Source of the DNA: Saprospiraceae bacterium
Lineage (GTDB): Bacteria > Bacteroidota > Bacteroidia > Chitinophagales > Saprospiraceae
NCBI GenBank assembly: GCA_021739645.1
Contig: JAIPBL010000007.1
Coordinates: forward strand, 1 to 64,000
Length of the DNA: 64,000 nucleotides
Direction of reading: 5' to 3'
Part shown: one piece after another, positions 16,998 to 25,385 of the stretch
Layout of the letters: each line of letters opens with the position of its first letter
Numbering within the stretch: position 1 is the first letter of the stretch
Position numbers and translations under genes: made by a program
Notes under the pieces: model-generated
What the model was told of the DNA's origin: nothing
The model's database searches: none
What the model saw: only the letters and a program-made list of their open reading frames with translations

Positions 16998-17972
16998 ATG
17001 AAATCACTCAACATCCTTCTCCTTGTATTTTTCACCATAAAATTGGCTGCACAGACGGTAGCCGATTTTGAAAATTTCAACCTCTCCGTCGGGAGTTACA
17101 TCAATGACGCCGGGAGCAGTCACGTCTTCCAAAGTGGCAATATTGAATTGCCAAATAGCTACGTCGATGACCCCAATTTTCCCTACTGGTCAGGCTGGGC
17201 AATTTCTGCTGCCACTGACGTGACCACTCCTGGTTTCCAAAATGAATTCAGCGCAATTACAGGCGGAGGTGTGAATGGCTCAAACACTTATTCTGTCAGC
17301 TATATTTTCGGGAGCGGCGTGATGAATCTAACGGGAAATGCGGTCGGAGGTGTGGTTCAGGGGCTATACCTCACGAATAACACCTACGCCTACCTGAGCA
17401 TGTTGGAGGGTGATGGGTTTGCCAAACGGTTTGGCGGCGAGAATGGCAATGACCCAGATTTTTTCAAAGTCACCATCCGGAAATATTTGAATGGTCAAAT
17501 TGGCTCAGATAGCGTGGAGTTCTACCTCGCTGATTATCGCTTCACGGATAACAGCCAGGATTATATCGTGAATAATTGGACTTGGGTGGACTTGACGCCG
17601 CTGGGGAATGTGGACTACCTGGAATTTACAGTGGCCTCCTCCGATGTTAGTACTTCGGGCATCAACACGCCGACTTATTTATGTGTGGATGATGTGACGA
17701 CAACGGATATGCCATCAGCTACCAAAGGGCTTGTGGAGGCTGTGAAAATCAAGGCATGGCCAAATCCTGTGAGCAGTTTTCTGAAAATTTCTTGGGAAGC
17801 CACTGAGCCTGCAACTATTTGGTTATCAAATATTTACGGTGAGACTTTGCTTCGCAAATCGCTACTGGCCAACGACACCGAACTGGATGTTTCGGATTTA
17901 ACGCAAGGGGTGTTTACTTTGCACGTGGCGCACGGTGACCAAGTGCAGTCTCAAATCTTTATCAAAATTTAG
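16998..17972 (+). CDS. DUF4465-type secreted protein with T9SS sorting domain
   Basis: 324 residues: signal peptide (ILLLVFFTIKLAAQ), then a DUF4465-like beta-sandwich (VADFENFNLSVGSYINDAGS, FPYWSGWAISAATDVTTPGF, and later YLCVDDVTTTDMP), then a type A T9SS sorting domain from about residue 250 (AWPNPVSSFLKISWEATEPA to SQIFIKI). It should be exported by T9SS and anchored at or released from the cell surface. It begins 32 bp after the riboswitch-controlled TonB receptor, so a surface cobamide-binding role, like BtuG/BtuH proteins in gut Bacteroides, is plausible but unproven; those are different families as far as I know. Confidence 0.85.
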   Translation: MKSLNILLLVFFTIKLAAQTVADFENFNLSVGSYINDAGSSHVFQSGNIELPNSYVDDPNFPYWSGWAISAATDVTTPGFQNEFSAITGGGVNGSNTYSVSYIFGSGVMNLTGNAVGGVVQGLYLTNNTYAYLSMLEGDGFAKRFGGENGNDPDFFKVTIRKYLNGQIGSDSVEFYLADYRFTDNSQDYIVNNWTWVDLTPLGNVDYLEFTVASSDVSTSGINTPTYLCVDDVTTTDMPSATKGLVEAVKIKAWPNPVSSFLKISWEATEPATIWLSNIYGETLLRKSLLANDTELDVSDLTQGVFTLHVAHGDQVQSQIFIKI

Positions 17973-17974
17973 GC

Positions 17975-18646
17975 ATGAGCAAGGCCACGACCAGTGTAAA
18001 AAAATACCCGCCCGCTTTGCGGAAAAAAGCGGCAGCCATCGCTGAAATTCTCGATGGGTTGTACCCCGATACGCCCGTTCCACTCGAACATCAAGACCAT
18101 TTTACGCTGCTCGTGGCGGTGCTGCTCTCCGCACAATGCACCGATGTACGGGTAAACCAAGTGACGCCAACACTCTTTGCGAAGGCCAACAACCCGATGG
18201 ACATGGCCAAACTTGATGTGAAAGAAATCGAAGACATTATCCGGCCTTGTGGCTTGTCTCCGCAAAAGTCGAAGGCAATTTTTGGGCTGTCACAAATTTT
18301 ACTAGAAAAACACAGTGGCCAAGTGCCGCAAGATTGGGATGCCCTGGAGGCGCTGCCTGGGGTTGGTCACAAAACGGCCTCGGTGGTGATGTCGCAAGGA
18401 TTCGGGGTGCCGGCATTTCCCGTTGATACCCACATTCATCGTTTGGCGGAGCGTTGGGGACTGAGCAATGGGAAGAACGTGGAGCAAACTGAGCGGGATT
18501 TGAAGGCTTTATATCCAAAAGAAAGCTGGAACAAGCTGCATTTGCAAATCATTTTCTTTGGCCGTGAGCATTGCCCAGCACGAGGTCACGACCCAAAAAA
18601 GTGCTTGATTTGCAGTAAATACGGTATAAAAAATCCATCAAAATGA
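17975..18646 (+). CDS. nth: Endonuclease III, with incomplete iron-sulphur site
   Basis: DNA glycosylase/AP lyase for oxidised pyrimidines in base-excision repair, 223 residues. The helix-hairpin-helix LPGVGHKTASVV holds catalytic Lys133, and VDTHI holds catalytic Asp151. The C-terminal cluster region has only three cysteines, spaced C-x9-C-x2-C (HCPARGHDPKKCLIC), and lacks the fourth cysteine of the usual C-x6-C-x2-C-x5-C. The 4Fe-4S cluster is therefore probably absent or differently ligated. Starts 2 bp after the DUF4465 stop and overlaps cutC by 4 bp, so it should be co-transcribed with the B12 receptor genes. Confidence 0.93.
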   Translation: MSKATTSVKKYPPALRKKAAAIAEILDGLYPDTPVPLEHQDHFTLLVAVLLSAQCTDVRVNQVTPTLFAKANNPMDMAKLDVKEIEDIIRPCGLSPQKSKAIFGLSQILLEKHSGQVPQDWDALEALPGVGHKTASVVMSQGFGVPAFPVDTHIHRLAERWGLSNGKNVEQTERDLKALYPKESWNKLHLQIIFFGREHCPARGHDPKKCLICSKYGIKNPSK

Positions 18647-19272
18647 GACCAACCAATTTGACTTTGGAAGCCTGCGTGGAAACGTTGCACGATGCCATTC
18701 GAGCTGAACACTGCGGCGCTAACCGGATAGAGCTTTGTGGCGATTTGAGTGTTGGCGGGGTCACGCCTTCTGAGGAACTGACACTGGCCTGTCTTCAAGG
18801 TTTGAAGATTCCGATTATGGCCATGGTTCGGCCTCGGGGCGGAGATTTTGTTTACACAGATACGGAAATTGAAGCGATGAAAAACGATATTCAGTATTTC
18901 AAGAGTGTGGGCGTTGCAGGCGTCGTGTTTGGAATATTGGATGAAAATGGAGGGGTGGATATTGCTAGAACCCGTGAGCTTTCGGAATTGGCGAAGCCAC
19001 TTTTGGTGACTTTTCACAAAGCAATTGATGATACACCTGACCCTGTTGTAGCTATCGAGCATTTGACCCAAATCCCTGATATTCAGCGAGTTCTAACCTC
19101 TGGTGGTAAAAGTACAGCCATGGAAGGATCTGAAATTCTTCGTAAAATGCGAGCTGTTGCCGAAGGTAAAATAAAAATTATAGCAGCGGGAAAGGTGACA
19201 AAGGAAAACTTGATGCAAGTCCACACAGCTGTGCGCACTACGGAGTACCATGGGAAGCGCATTGTGTTTTAG
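18643..19272 (+). CDS. cutC: CutC family protein
   Basis: TIM-barrel protein of the CutC family, historically linked to copper homeostasis, although the role in bacteria is disputed. Family motifs are LEACVETLHDAIRAEHCGAN, IELCGDLSVGGVTPS, MVRPRGGDFVYT, VTFHKAIDD and VLTSGGKSTAMEG. At 209 residues it is shorter than the roughly 245-residue Escherichia coli protein. The ATGA overlap with nth indicates translational coupling. Convergent with the next permease-like gene, whose stop overlaps by 4 bp. Confidence 0.92.
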   Translation: MRPTNLTLEACVETLHDAIRAEHCGANRIELCGDLSVGGVTPSEELTLACLQGLKIPIMAMVRPRGGDFVYTDTEIEAMKNDIQYFKSVGVAGVVFGILDENGGVDIARTRELSELAKPLLVTFHKAIDDTPDPVVAIEHLTQIPDIQRVLTSGGKSTAMEGSEILRKMRAVAEGKIKIIAAGKVTKENLMQVHTAVRTTEYHGKRIVF

Positions 19273-20453
19273 GTTGGCTTCGTAACCGATCGGCGTATGT
19301 TTGCGATGTTTAGCAAAAGTAATGCAGCACAGAAAGCAACGCCAACCAGCCAGACCATCATTTCTAGACCAGATTTTAGTTCAAAACCTTGTTTTGAAAA
19401 ATAGCCAATCTCCCAAAATCGGATGGCAAATAGTGCCACGAACACAGCAAGTAATACAAGTCCAAATTGCATGGAAAATCGTTTTGACAAAAGTCCACTA
19501 ATTTGTATTGGATAATGGCCCGTTTCAAGCAGTAACGTAATATCTGGGCGGCTTTGAGCTATCAATAATTGAAAGTTCAGGGTAAAAACCAACATGGATA
19601 GCGCCAATATCAAGAGGCCCATCGCCCAAAGAACAACTAGCACCAATTTCAACAAAATGCCAAATTGGCTACCAATCAGCCTCCCAACACTCACTTCGTA
19701 GTTTTTCTCTTTTAAAAAAGTTTGAAAATCCTTGGACAGCGGATTTTGAACTTTCAATATCAACCGAGAAGCTAGACCAGGTTCACTCCCGAACTTACCG
19801 TTTGCCCAAGCCATGAAGTCCGGCGGCACGAGAATGGAGTTGATGCGGTCACTGAATCCAACAATTTTTCCATTGAACGATTGCTTGCCCCCCTGCCCAC
19901 TGACGGTGATTTCCATATTGAGCTTACTTACAGTTGATGGGGTAACTTGGGGCAGCCCCTGACTTGGCGCAAACCCAAAATTATAGAGTGCTAAATAGTC
20001 CTTGGAAATAATTACCGGTACATTGTTTTGGCCTTCCGACCATCGAAAGGATGGTTCATGGACATCCAAAAATTCTTTGGGGACTGATTCAAAAAACAGC
20101 TCGGTGTAAAATCCGAGCATGTCGCTGGAAGCCCCAGCCCTGAAATCATTGGCTGTAAATTTCCCTACCGACTCGATGAATGGTTTTGATTTCATCTCGT
20201 CAATATCAGCTTCCGAAAAAACTGCTTTTACCCCAAGGGTATTGAAAAGGTTGACTTTCTTGTTGATTTGTACATATTTGTCGCTGGGGTCGGCATCGCC
20301 CTGAAGCATATTTTGCACGTCGAAATAGAACTGCAAAGTGCTCAATAGTAAAAATAGTCCAATGAAAGCACCAAGTGCAGCTCCATAAAGCAGCCATTTG
20401 CTTTTACCTTTCCAAAGGATTTTGTTGAGAATTTTTCGAGTTTGGTTGGCCAT
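19269..20453 (-). CDS. FtsX-like permease family membrane protein
   Basis: 394 residues with the topology of MacB/FtsX permeases. There is one N-terminal span (WLLYGAALGAFIGLFLLLSTLQF), a large extracytoplasmic region (residues about 45-260), then three spans (LVLVVLWAMGLLILALSMLVFTLNF, FGLVLLAVFVALFAIRFW, MVWLVGVAFCAALLLLNIANI). The loop after the second span has LLLETGHYPIQISGLLSKRF, equivalent to the ALGA loop of MacB permeases. No ATPase gene adjoins it. Substrate unknown; family assignment is by topology and moderate similarity. Confidence 0.65.
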   Translation of the reverse strand: MANQTRKILNKILWKGKSKWLLYGAALGAFIGLFLLLSTLQFYFDVQNMLQGDADPSDKYVQINKKVNLFNTLGVKAVFSEADIDEMKSKPFIESVGKFTANDFRAGASSDMLGFYTELFFESVPKEFLDVHEPSFRWSEGQNNVPVIISKDYLALYNFGFAPSQGLPQVTPSTVSKLNMEITVSGQGGKQSFNGKIVGFSDRINSILVPPDFMAWANGKFGSEPGLASRLILKVQNPLSKDFQTFLKEKNYEVSVGRLIGSQFGILLKLVLVVLWAMGLLILALSMLVFTLNFQLLIAQSRPDITLLLETGHYPIQISGLLSKRFSMQFGLVLLAVFVALFAIRFWEIGYFSKQGFELKSGLEMMVWLVGVAFCAALLLLNIANIRRSVTKPT

Positions 20454-20464
20454 GCTTTAACTGA

Positions 20465-20498
20465 AAAAGGGCGATTAGCTGTAGCCAATCGCCCTTTT
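20465..20498. terminator. Intrinsic terminator between tonB and the FtsX-like gene
   Basis: AAAAGGGCGATT at 20465-20476 is exactly complementary to AATCGCCCTTTT at 20487-20498, with a 10-nt loop. It lies just past the tonB stop on the minus strand. Confidence 0.85.
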
Positions 20499-20516
20499 GA
20501 ATTTTCAAGAGAAGTA

Positions 20517-21407
20517 TTACTCAAGTTTGTACTTCACCGGAAGGTTGAATTGTACCCGAACTGCACGGCCACGCTGTTTGCCTGGCTGCCATTTCGGCAT
20601 CAATTTCACAACCCTCAGTGCTTCGTCTCCGCAACCAGCGCCGATATCACGTACAACTTCTGGCAAGGTAATGCTGCCGTCCTTCTCAACAACAAATTTC
20701 ACGTAAACGGTACCTTCAACGCCGTTTTCACGAGCAATTGGTGGATACTTGATATTGCTGTAAATAAACTGAAGCATTTTCGTTTCAGCACATTTTTTCT
20801 TCTCAGTTTTGTCAGAGATGTCTTCGCAACCGGGAAAAGCTGGTTGGTCTTCAACAACCTTGAAGATTTCTTCCTCTTCCTCTTTTGGAGGTGGCGGTGG
20901 AGGAGGTGGCGGTGGAGCTTTCTCAATTACTGGAGGAGCTATCACTTGGGTTTCTTCTTCAATGGACTGATCCTGTTGAATCACTGTCTCCACTGAAATG
21001 TCATCTGGAACCTCTTGAATTACTGGTGGTGGTGGAGGTGGTGGTGGTGGTGGTTCCGCCGTCCTTGGTGTCTCCATCTCAATCTCTTCGTCAAGTGTTC
21101 CCAATAGACCAGATACGTCAATAACTCTGTCGTATTTAGTCCAACTGAAAGCAAGTATCATCAGGATGATGGCAGCAAGAATGCCAAAATTCCTAAAGGT
21201 TGTACCCAAACTAAAGGTATCTACCTCGGGGTACTTATTTCGACCCTCCAGTGGAGAGCTGAAAGTAGTGCCGGCATGTTTTGCCGTTAGATTGCTCTCT
21301 GAACGTTTCTTGTACACCCCCTTCACAACGATGATAAGGGCTATGGTCAACAATACTATCAGAATTGATATGAGCATTACGATTGATCCACTAATTTCGA
21401 AATCCAT
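20517..21407 (-). CDS. tonB: TonB energy transducer with two proline tracts
   Basis: Couples proton motive force to TonB-dependent receptors such as the B12 receptor in this window. It has two predicted spans (SIVMLISILIVLLTIALIIVV at residues about 8-28, and NFGILAAIILMILAFSW near 75-91), where classical TonB has one. Periplasmic linkers are two runs of ten prolines separated by an acidic stretch (VPDDISVETVIQQDQSIEE). The C-terminal TonB domain follows with YPPIARENGVEGTVYVKFVV and MPKWQPGKQRGRAVRVQFNLP. Starts 5 bp after the vanZ-like stop. Confidence 0.9.
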   Translation of the reverse strand: MDFEISGSIVMLISILIVLLTIALIIVVKGVYKKRSESNLTAKHAGTTFSSPLEGRNKYPEVDTFSLGTTFRNFGILAAIILMILAFSWTKYDRVIDVSGLLGTLDEEIEMETPRTAEPPPPPPPPPPVIQEVPDDISVETVIQQDQSIEEETQVIAPPVIEKAPPPPPPPPPPKEEEEEIFKVVEDQPAFPGCEDISDKTEKKKCAETKMLQFIYSNIKYPPIARENGVEGTVYVKFVVEKDGSITLPEVVRDIGAGCGDEALRVVKLMPKWQPGKQRGRAVRVQFNLPVKYKLE

Positions 21408-21412
21408 ATTGG

Positions 21413-21763
21413 TTATTTTTTAGTGAAGTGAAAATTGAATATTATATAAACTAGAACAGCGCCGATAAAGTTAGCCACCATGTCCCAAACTTCGAGAAAC
21501 CGGTTTGGGAAGAAGCCCCATTGTACGAGCTCCATCAAAACTCCGTAACTCGTAACAACTAAGGTGGCAATTAATACTGATTTGGATGTAAGGTTATCAC
21601 TTGAAGCCAATCCTTTTATTGCCAGCCAATTGAAAATACCATAAATGGCAAAATGTCCCAATTTGTCAGTAGCAATAATTGTTGTTGGCAATTGAACCCC
21701 GGGCATGGTTGACAATATTAAAATGATAATTGCCCAGAGGATTACAGGAACAAAAGGCTTCAT
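21413..21763 (-). CDS. VanZ-like small membrane protein
   Basis: 116 residues with four predicted spans: VILWAIIILILSTMPG, HFAIYGIFNWLAIKGL, SVLIATLVVTSYGVLMELVQ and VANFIGAVLVYIIF. The DKLGHFAIYGIF segment and YGVLMELVQWGFFPNRFLEVWD match the VanZ family (named for teicoplanin resistance), whose members outside enterococci have no proven role. Lies between gcvH and tonB on the same strand. Confidence 0.82.
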   Translation of the reverse strand: MKPFVPVILWAIIILILSTMPGVQLPTTIIATDKLGHFAIYGIFNWLAIKGLASSDNLTSKSVLIATLVVTSYGVLMELVQWGFFPNRFLEVWDMVANFIGAVLVYIIFNFHFTKK

Positions 21764-21836
21764 GTCAAATAACTTATGCCCAAAAGATGCGACGCTTCTT
21801 TACTTTGGTGTGCGATTTCAATCTTTTTTTTGAAAA

Positions 21837-22229
21837 TCAACCAACCAGCTCACTATAGGCAGATGAATCTAACAACTCGTTCAATTCTGAAAGGTCACTC
21901 ATTTCTATTTTGATAATCCAACCAGCATTGTACGGGTCTGAATTAACAAGCGTGGGGTCATCTCCACCGTTTTCGGTAATCTCCGAATTGACTTCGATGA
22001 TTTTTCCAGAAACTGGCATAAATAAATCCGAAGTAGTCTTCACTGCTTCAATGGTTCCAAATACTGCTTCTTTTTCCAGGGATTCCCCATCTGTTTCAAC
22101 TTCAACATAAACGATTTCACCCAATTCTCCTTGGGCAAAATCGGTGATGCCAACTACGGCGAAGTTTCCACCTTCAACCCTAATCCATTCGTGGTCTTTT
22201 GTGTATTTTAAGTCTGCTGGTAGGTTCAT
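21837..22229 (-). CDS. gcvH: Glycine cleavage system H protein
   Basis: Lipoyl carrier of the glycine cleavage complex, shuttling the aminomethyl group between P and T proteins. At 130 residues it has normal length, with [10 protein letters not shown] near the N-terminus, [18 protein letters not shown], and the lipoylation site [15 protein letters not shown] (Lys64). The other system genes are not in the window. The 820-bp region upstream holds a possible attenuated leader or small RNA (22577-22643). Confidence 0.96.
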   Translation of the reverse strand: MNLPADLKYTKDHEWIRVEGGNFAVVGITDFAQGELGEIVYVEVETDGESLEKEAVFGTIEAVKTTSDLFMPVSGKIIEVNSEITENGGDDPTLVNSDPYNAGWIIKIEMSDLSELNELLDSSAYSELVG

Positions 22230-22576
22230 AAAATAATTATGTTTTGTTAGTTCACATTTTCCATTAAAAAAGACACGTTGAGAGACAGCAGTTCAAACCT
22301 TTGAATTTTCATGCTACAAACGTTTTCACAGAAAACCGCTTTGGTTAATCAATCTGGCCCTAATGTGCTTCTTTGCCATTTTCTAAACCCAAAACATTGA
22401 AAGCAAATTGCAGGTGGCTTGGTAGCTATCCTCTCAAAAAGTCTTCTTTTAGGACGCCCAAATGTAGTGCAATTCTCAAAACAACAATACTAAATGGAGG
22501 AATTTATACGAAGCGGAAAATAGCTTCTTGAAAAATTAATTGCTGGCAGGATTGGACTTCTCAAAACAGTTTTCAT

Positions 22577-22643
22577 AAAAAAAACCGGGCTTGCGCATAA
22601 ATGCTTGCAAGCCCGGCGAAAACACGCTCTCTCTAATTTTTAT
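22577..22643 (-). ncRNA. Candidate small RNA or attenuated leader
   Basis: On the minus strand, TTTG (22673-22676), a 17-bp spacer and TATCTTAG (22648-22655) form a Bacteroidota-type promoter. About 26 nt after the predicted start comes a strong terminator: a perfect 10-bp stem CCGGGCTTGC/GCAAGCCCGG (22585-22616) followed by eight U. The product would be about 67 nt. It could be a stand-alone small RNA, or a prematurely terminated leader of gcvH, which begins about 350 nt further on the same strand. Confidence 0.45.
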
Positions 22644-22989
22644 CCTGCTAAGATAAGGTTTTTTGCAAAAACCAAATCATTTGTACTTATTTTTATAAAA
22701 AAATCAGAAGGCGATAAATTAACTTGTACTTACATCTATCTGATTATCAGCGATTTCTGTTGCGTTCTTTTTCAGACTTTTTTTGTACCACCCCATTTAA
22801 AAGCGTTTAAGGATTTCGTTGTGAAACGCTAATCATACTTTCTACCATCATTGATTTCTCTTCCACCCCAGAACCATCTTGAGGATTGAAGAGCGGAAAG
22901 GAAAATTCTGGATCTAAAGTAAATTACACCTAGCGTCCAAAGAAAACTGGGTCAGTGGCAAATATTTCAAAATGTCTTAGTAGTTAAGT

Positions 22990-23019
22990 TTTGAAGAAAA
23001 AGAAAAAGGATTATCTTTG
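22990..23019 (+). promoter_or_regulatory. rpmE2 promoter (TTTG - 18 bp - TATCTTTG)
   Basis: TTTG at 22990-22993, an 18-bp spacer and TATCTTTG at 23012-23019 form the best match in the window to the Bacteroidota primary-sigma consensus. The ATG lies 33 bp downstream, in an A-rich leader. Confidence 0.8.
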
Positions 23020-23051
23020 CCCGCTAATTTAAAAATCGAAAAAAATCTAAC

Positions 23052-23330
23052 ATGAAAAGTGATATCCATCCAAAGAATTATAGAAAGGTAGTTTTCAAGG
23101 ATTTCTCTTGCGATGAATCTTGGATTACCTATTCTTGCGCTCAAACCAAAGACAGTATTACTTGGGAAGATGGCAACGAATACCCGCTTGTGAAGCTGGA
23201 AATCTCATCTGCTTCGCACCCTTTCTTTACTGGCAAAATGAAGTTTGTTGACACAGCAGGCCGTATCGACAAGTTCAACAAGCGTTTTGCGAATACAAAA
23301 TTCAAAAAAGAAGAATCGCCAGCAGAGTGA
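23052..23330 (+). CDS. rpmE2: Ribosomal protein bL31, type B (zinc-free form)
   Basis: 92-residue large-subunit ribosomal protein beginning [17 protein letters not shown]. It contains [23 protein letters not shown], a signature of bL31, and lacks the CxxC zinc ligands of type A, so it is the zinc-independent type B paralogue. A strong promoter precedes it and an intrinsic terminator follows, so it is monocistronic. Confidence 0.96.
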   Translation: MKSDIHPKNYRKVVFKDFSCDESWITYSCAQTKDSITWEDGNEYPLVKLEISSASHPFFTGKMKFVDTAGRIDKFNKRFANTKFKKEESPAE

Positions 23331-23355
23331 TTCATCGAATGATTTTTTGCAATTC

Positions 23356-23389
23356 AAAAAGCCTCGACTCTACGGTTGAGGCTTTTTTT
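23356..23389 (+). terminator. rpmE2 terminator
   Basis: AAAAAGCCTCGAC pairs with GTTGAGGCTTTTTTT (one G-U pair) around a short loop, 25 bp after the rpmE2 stop. Confidence 0.85.
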
Positions 23390-23459
23390 GTAAACTTGCC
23401 CTTGATTATTTTTCCTTAAAACTATTTGCGCTAAACAGTTTACTTCCCAAGCCTTTTCA

Positions 23460-24707
23460 ATGAAAAATATTATTCTTTTCGATAACGAAACCAGAGACCA
23501 CCTGCTTCCTTTCACCTTCACACGTCCTGTTTGTGAAATCAGGCTTGGCGCAATGACCAACCGGGAACGTTGGGAAAAGTGGATGAATGGCAAAGCTTCA
23601 TTCATCACACAGGATTACTTGTCAGAGCGTTATGACATCACCATTTCAGAGGTAAATTACCTCATAAACGGCTCAGTGTTACCGACCCACGAAATCGTTT
23701 CACTGATTAACCAGATGGAAAACGGCGACGCCATGCTGCTGGATGGTGAATTGATTGCCGCCGTTCTTGACCGGACACAGTTTGACCGGCTAATGGATGA
23801 CGACATCGAAGACCTCAACAGTTTTGAAATAAAGGAATCGCCTGTATTAAAATTGAACCGGCTTTGGGATATTTTTCAACTGAGCGAAAAAACCATCATT
23901 TCTGACTACAAATTGTTGGCGGCAAGTCGAACCTCGCACCCAATTAGTCCGAGCAATACCATTATTGGTGAGGGGCAAATTTTTATCGAAGAAGGTGCCG
24001 CCGTGGAAGGCGCCACTTTGAACGCCAGTAAAGGCCCAATCTACATTGGAAAAAATGTTGAGGTCATGGAGGGTGCATTAATTCGTGGACCTTTTGCAAT
24101 CGGTGAGAATAGTGTGGTAAAAATGGGTGCTAAGATTTACGGCCCGACATCTATTGGCACGCATTGCGTAGTAGGAGGTGAGGTCAAGAACATCGTCATG
24201 TTCAATCATTCCAGTAAAGGACACGAGGGCTACCTTGGCAACTCCGTAATTGGTGAATGGTGCAACCTCGGAGCTGACACCAACTGCTCCAATCTCAAAA
24301 ACAACTGGGACGAGGTGAAACTTTGGAGCTACGTCACCGGTCAATTGGAACAAACGGAGCAATTGAAAATCGGTCTCCTAATGGGCGATTATTCAATGTG
24401 TGGGATCAATACCATGTTCAATACCGGCACAGTTACTGGCCTTTGTTGCAATTTGTTTGGCGCTGGATTCTTGCCCAAATTCATGCCTTCCTTCTCTTGG
24501 GGTGGTACGGACAATTTTTCAACTTATGTTCCAGAAAAGGCCTTTGATGCCGTGGAGAGGATGATGGCAATTCACGGCCACCATTTGGAGGTAGAAGACC
24601 GCCTGCTGTTGATGGCTGTTTTTGAGGAAACAGCCCAATATCGCCCTTGGGAACAAAAAGAAGAAGCAGGACGGAAGTTTTTCAAAATGTTTGATTCAAA
24701 ATCTTAA
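23460..24707 (+). CDS. GlmU-like sugar nucleotidyltransferase/acyltransferase family protein
   Basis: 415 residues in two parts. The N-terminal, divergent nucleotidyltransferase-like region (about 1-190) starts NIILFDNETRDHLLPFTFTRPVCEIRLG. The left-handed beta-helix of hexapeptide repeats (about 190-380) includes IYIGKNVEVMEGALIRGPFAIGENSVVKMG, later NTGTVTGLCCNLFGAGF. This matches the Bacteroidota family described as an alternative GlmU, thought to act on a sugar-1-phosphate. The usual GxGxRx6PK motif is absent, so substrate and exact activity are uncertain. Confidence 0.85.
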   Translation: MKNIILFDNETRDHLLPFTFTRPVCEIRLGAMTNRERWEKWMNGKASFITQDYLSERYDITISEVNYLINGSVLPTHEIVSLINQMENGDAMLLDGELIAAVLDRTQFDRLMDDDIEDLNSFEIKESPVLKLNRLWDIFQLSEKTIISDYKLLAASRTSHPISPSNTIIGEGQIFIEEGAAVEGATLNASKGPIYIGKNVEVMEGALIRGPFAIGENSVVKMGAKIYGPTSIGTHCVVGGEVKNIVMFNHSSKGHEGYLGNSVIGEWCNLGADTNCSNLKNNWDEVKLWSYVTGQLEQTEQLKIGLLMGDYSMCGINTMFNTGTVTGLCCNLFGAGFLPKFMPSFSWGGTDNFSTYVPEKAFDAVERMMAIHGHHLEVEDRLLLMAVFEETAQYRPWEQKEEAGRKFFKMFDSKS

Positions 24708-24716
24708 CCTTCAGGT

Positions 24717-25385
24717 TTGTTGTTTTGGAAAAAAATCCTCAGCTATTTTGTTGATATTCAATTGGATAGTGCTGTTACAGGACTTAACCCTGTCTTAAAT
24801 CTTTCGCTCCGCAATGGACGATTCTACCTTACCACCACCAATGCCGTCTATTCATTCGGTGACCTCTACGACAATTTTTCAAAGACTTTTGAAAAGTTTG
24901 ATTTTGAAAAAAACAAGTTTCAGAGCCTTCTTGTGCTTGGCTTCGGCATGGGAAGTGTGCCTTACATGCTGGAGCGGGTTTTTGGTCAAAAAATGCCCTG
25001 CACAGGCGTTGAGGCCGATGCTAAAATAATCGAATGGGCGTCGAAATACACGCTGCCAACCCTTACCAATCCCATTGAACTGATTCACCAGGATGCACTT
25101 GCTTTTGTTGAAAAATGCTCTCAGCAATTCGGCCTCATTGTCGTGGATTTGTTCTTGGACGACCTTGTGCCCAAGCAGTTTGAGTCGCTTGATTTTTTGC
25201 AAAAAACCAAGTCGCTGCTCGCACCAAACGGCCTGCTCCTCTTCAACCGCCTTGCCGACACAGAGGCATCGCTGACTGCTACACAGCATTATTTTGAAAA
25301 AACGTTCAAATCCGTTTTCCCTGGAGGAACTTACATGGATGTGGATGGAAACTGGATGCTTGCTAATCGGGCAGCTTGGGTTTGA
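24717..25385 (+). CDS. Spermidine-synthase-like SAM-fold protein
   Basis: 222 residues with the Rossmann fold of polyamine aminopropyltransferases. LLVLGFGMGSVPYML is the SAM/dcSAM-binding loop, TGVEADAKIIEWA the acidic end of strand 2, and LIVVDLFLDDLVPKQF the region after strand 4. It is shorter than true spermidine synthases, so it may be a related methyltransferase-type enzyme. The start is a TTG at 24717, 9 bp after the preceding gene. The last 23 bp overlap the convergent dinB stop region. Confidence 0.78.
   Translation: MLFWKKILSYFVDIQLDSAVTGLNPVLNLSLRNGRFYLTTTNAVYSFGDLYDNFSKTFEKFDFEKNKFQSLLVLGFGMGSVPYMLERVFGQKMPCTGVEADAKIIEWASKYTLPTLTNPIELIHQDALAFVEKCSQQFGLIVVDLFLDDLVPKQFESLDFLQKTKSLLAPNGLLLFNRLADTEASLTATQHYFEKTFKSVFPGGTYMDVDGNWMLANRAAWV

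Larger units (their letters stand above)
22230..23051. other. Long AT-rich intergenic region between gcvH and rpmE2
   Basis: About 820 bp without a convincing gene. It holds a minus-strand promoter/terminator pair (22577-22676) and the rpmE2 promoter at its right end. The 75-codon frame at 22605-22832 starts inside the terminator stem and has no family resemblance, so it is not called. I saw no tRNA or glycine riboswitch. Confidence 0.6.

Noticed and set aside
20442-20996. 184-residue frame opposite tonB, rich in Trp and Arg
   Set aside because: It is the antisense of the tonB proline tracts and C-terminal domain; no start or family support.
22230-22560. Glycine riboswitch upstream of gcvH
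   Set aside because: I looked for the paired GGA-rich glycine aptamer blocks on the minus strand and did not find them.
22605-22832. 75-residue plus-strand frame upstream of rpmE2
   Set aside because: It starts within a terminator stem, has no recognisable family and lies in an AT-rich gap.
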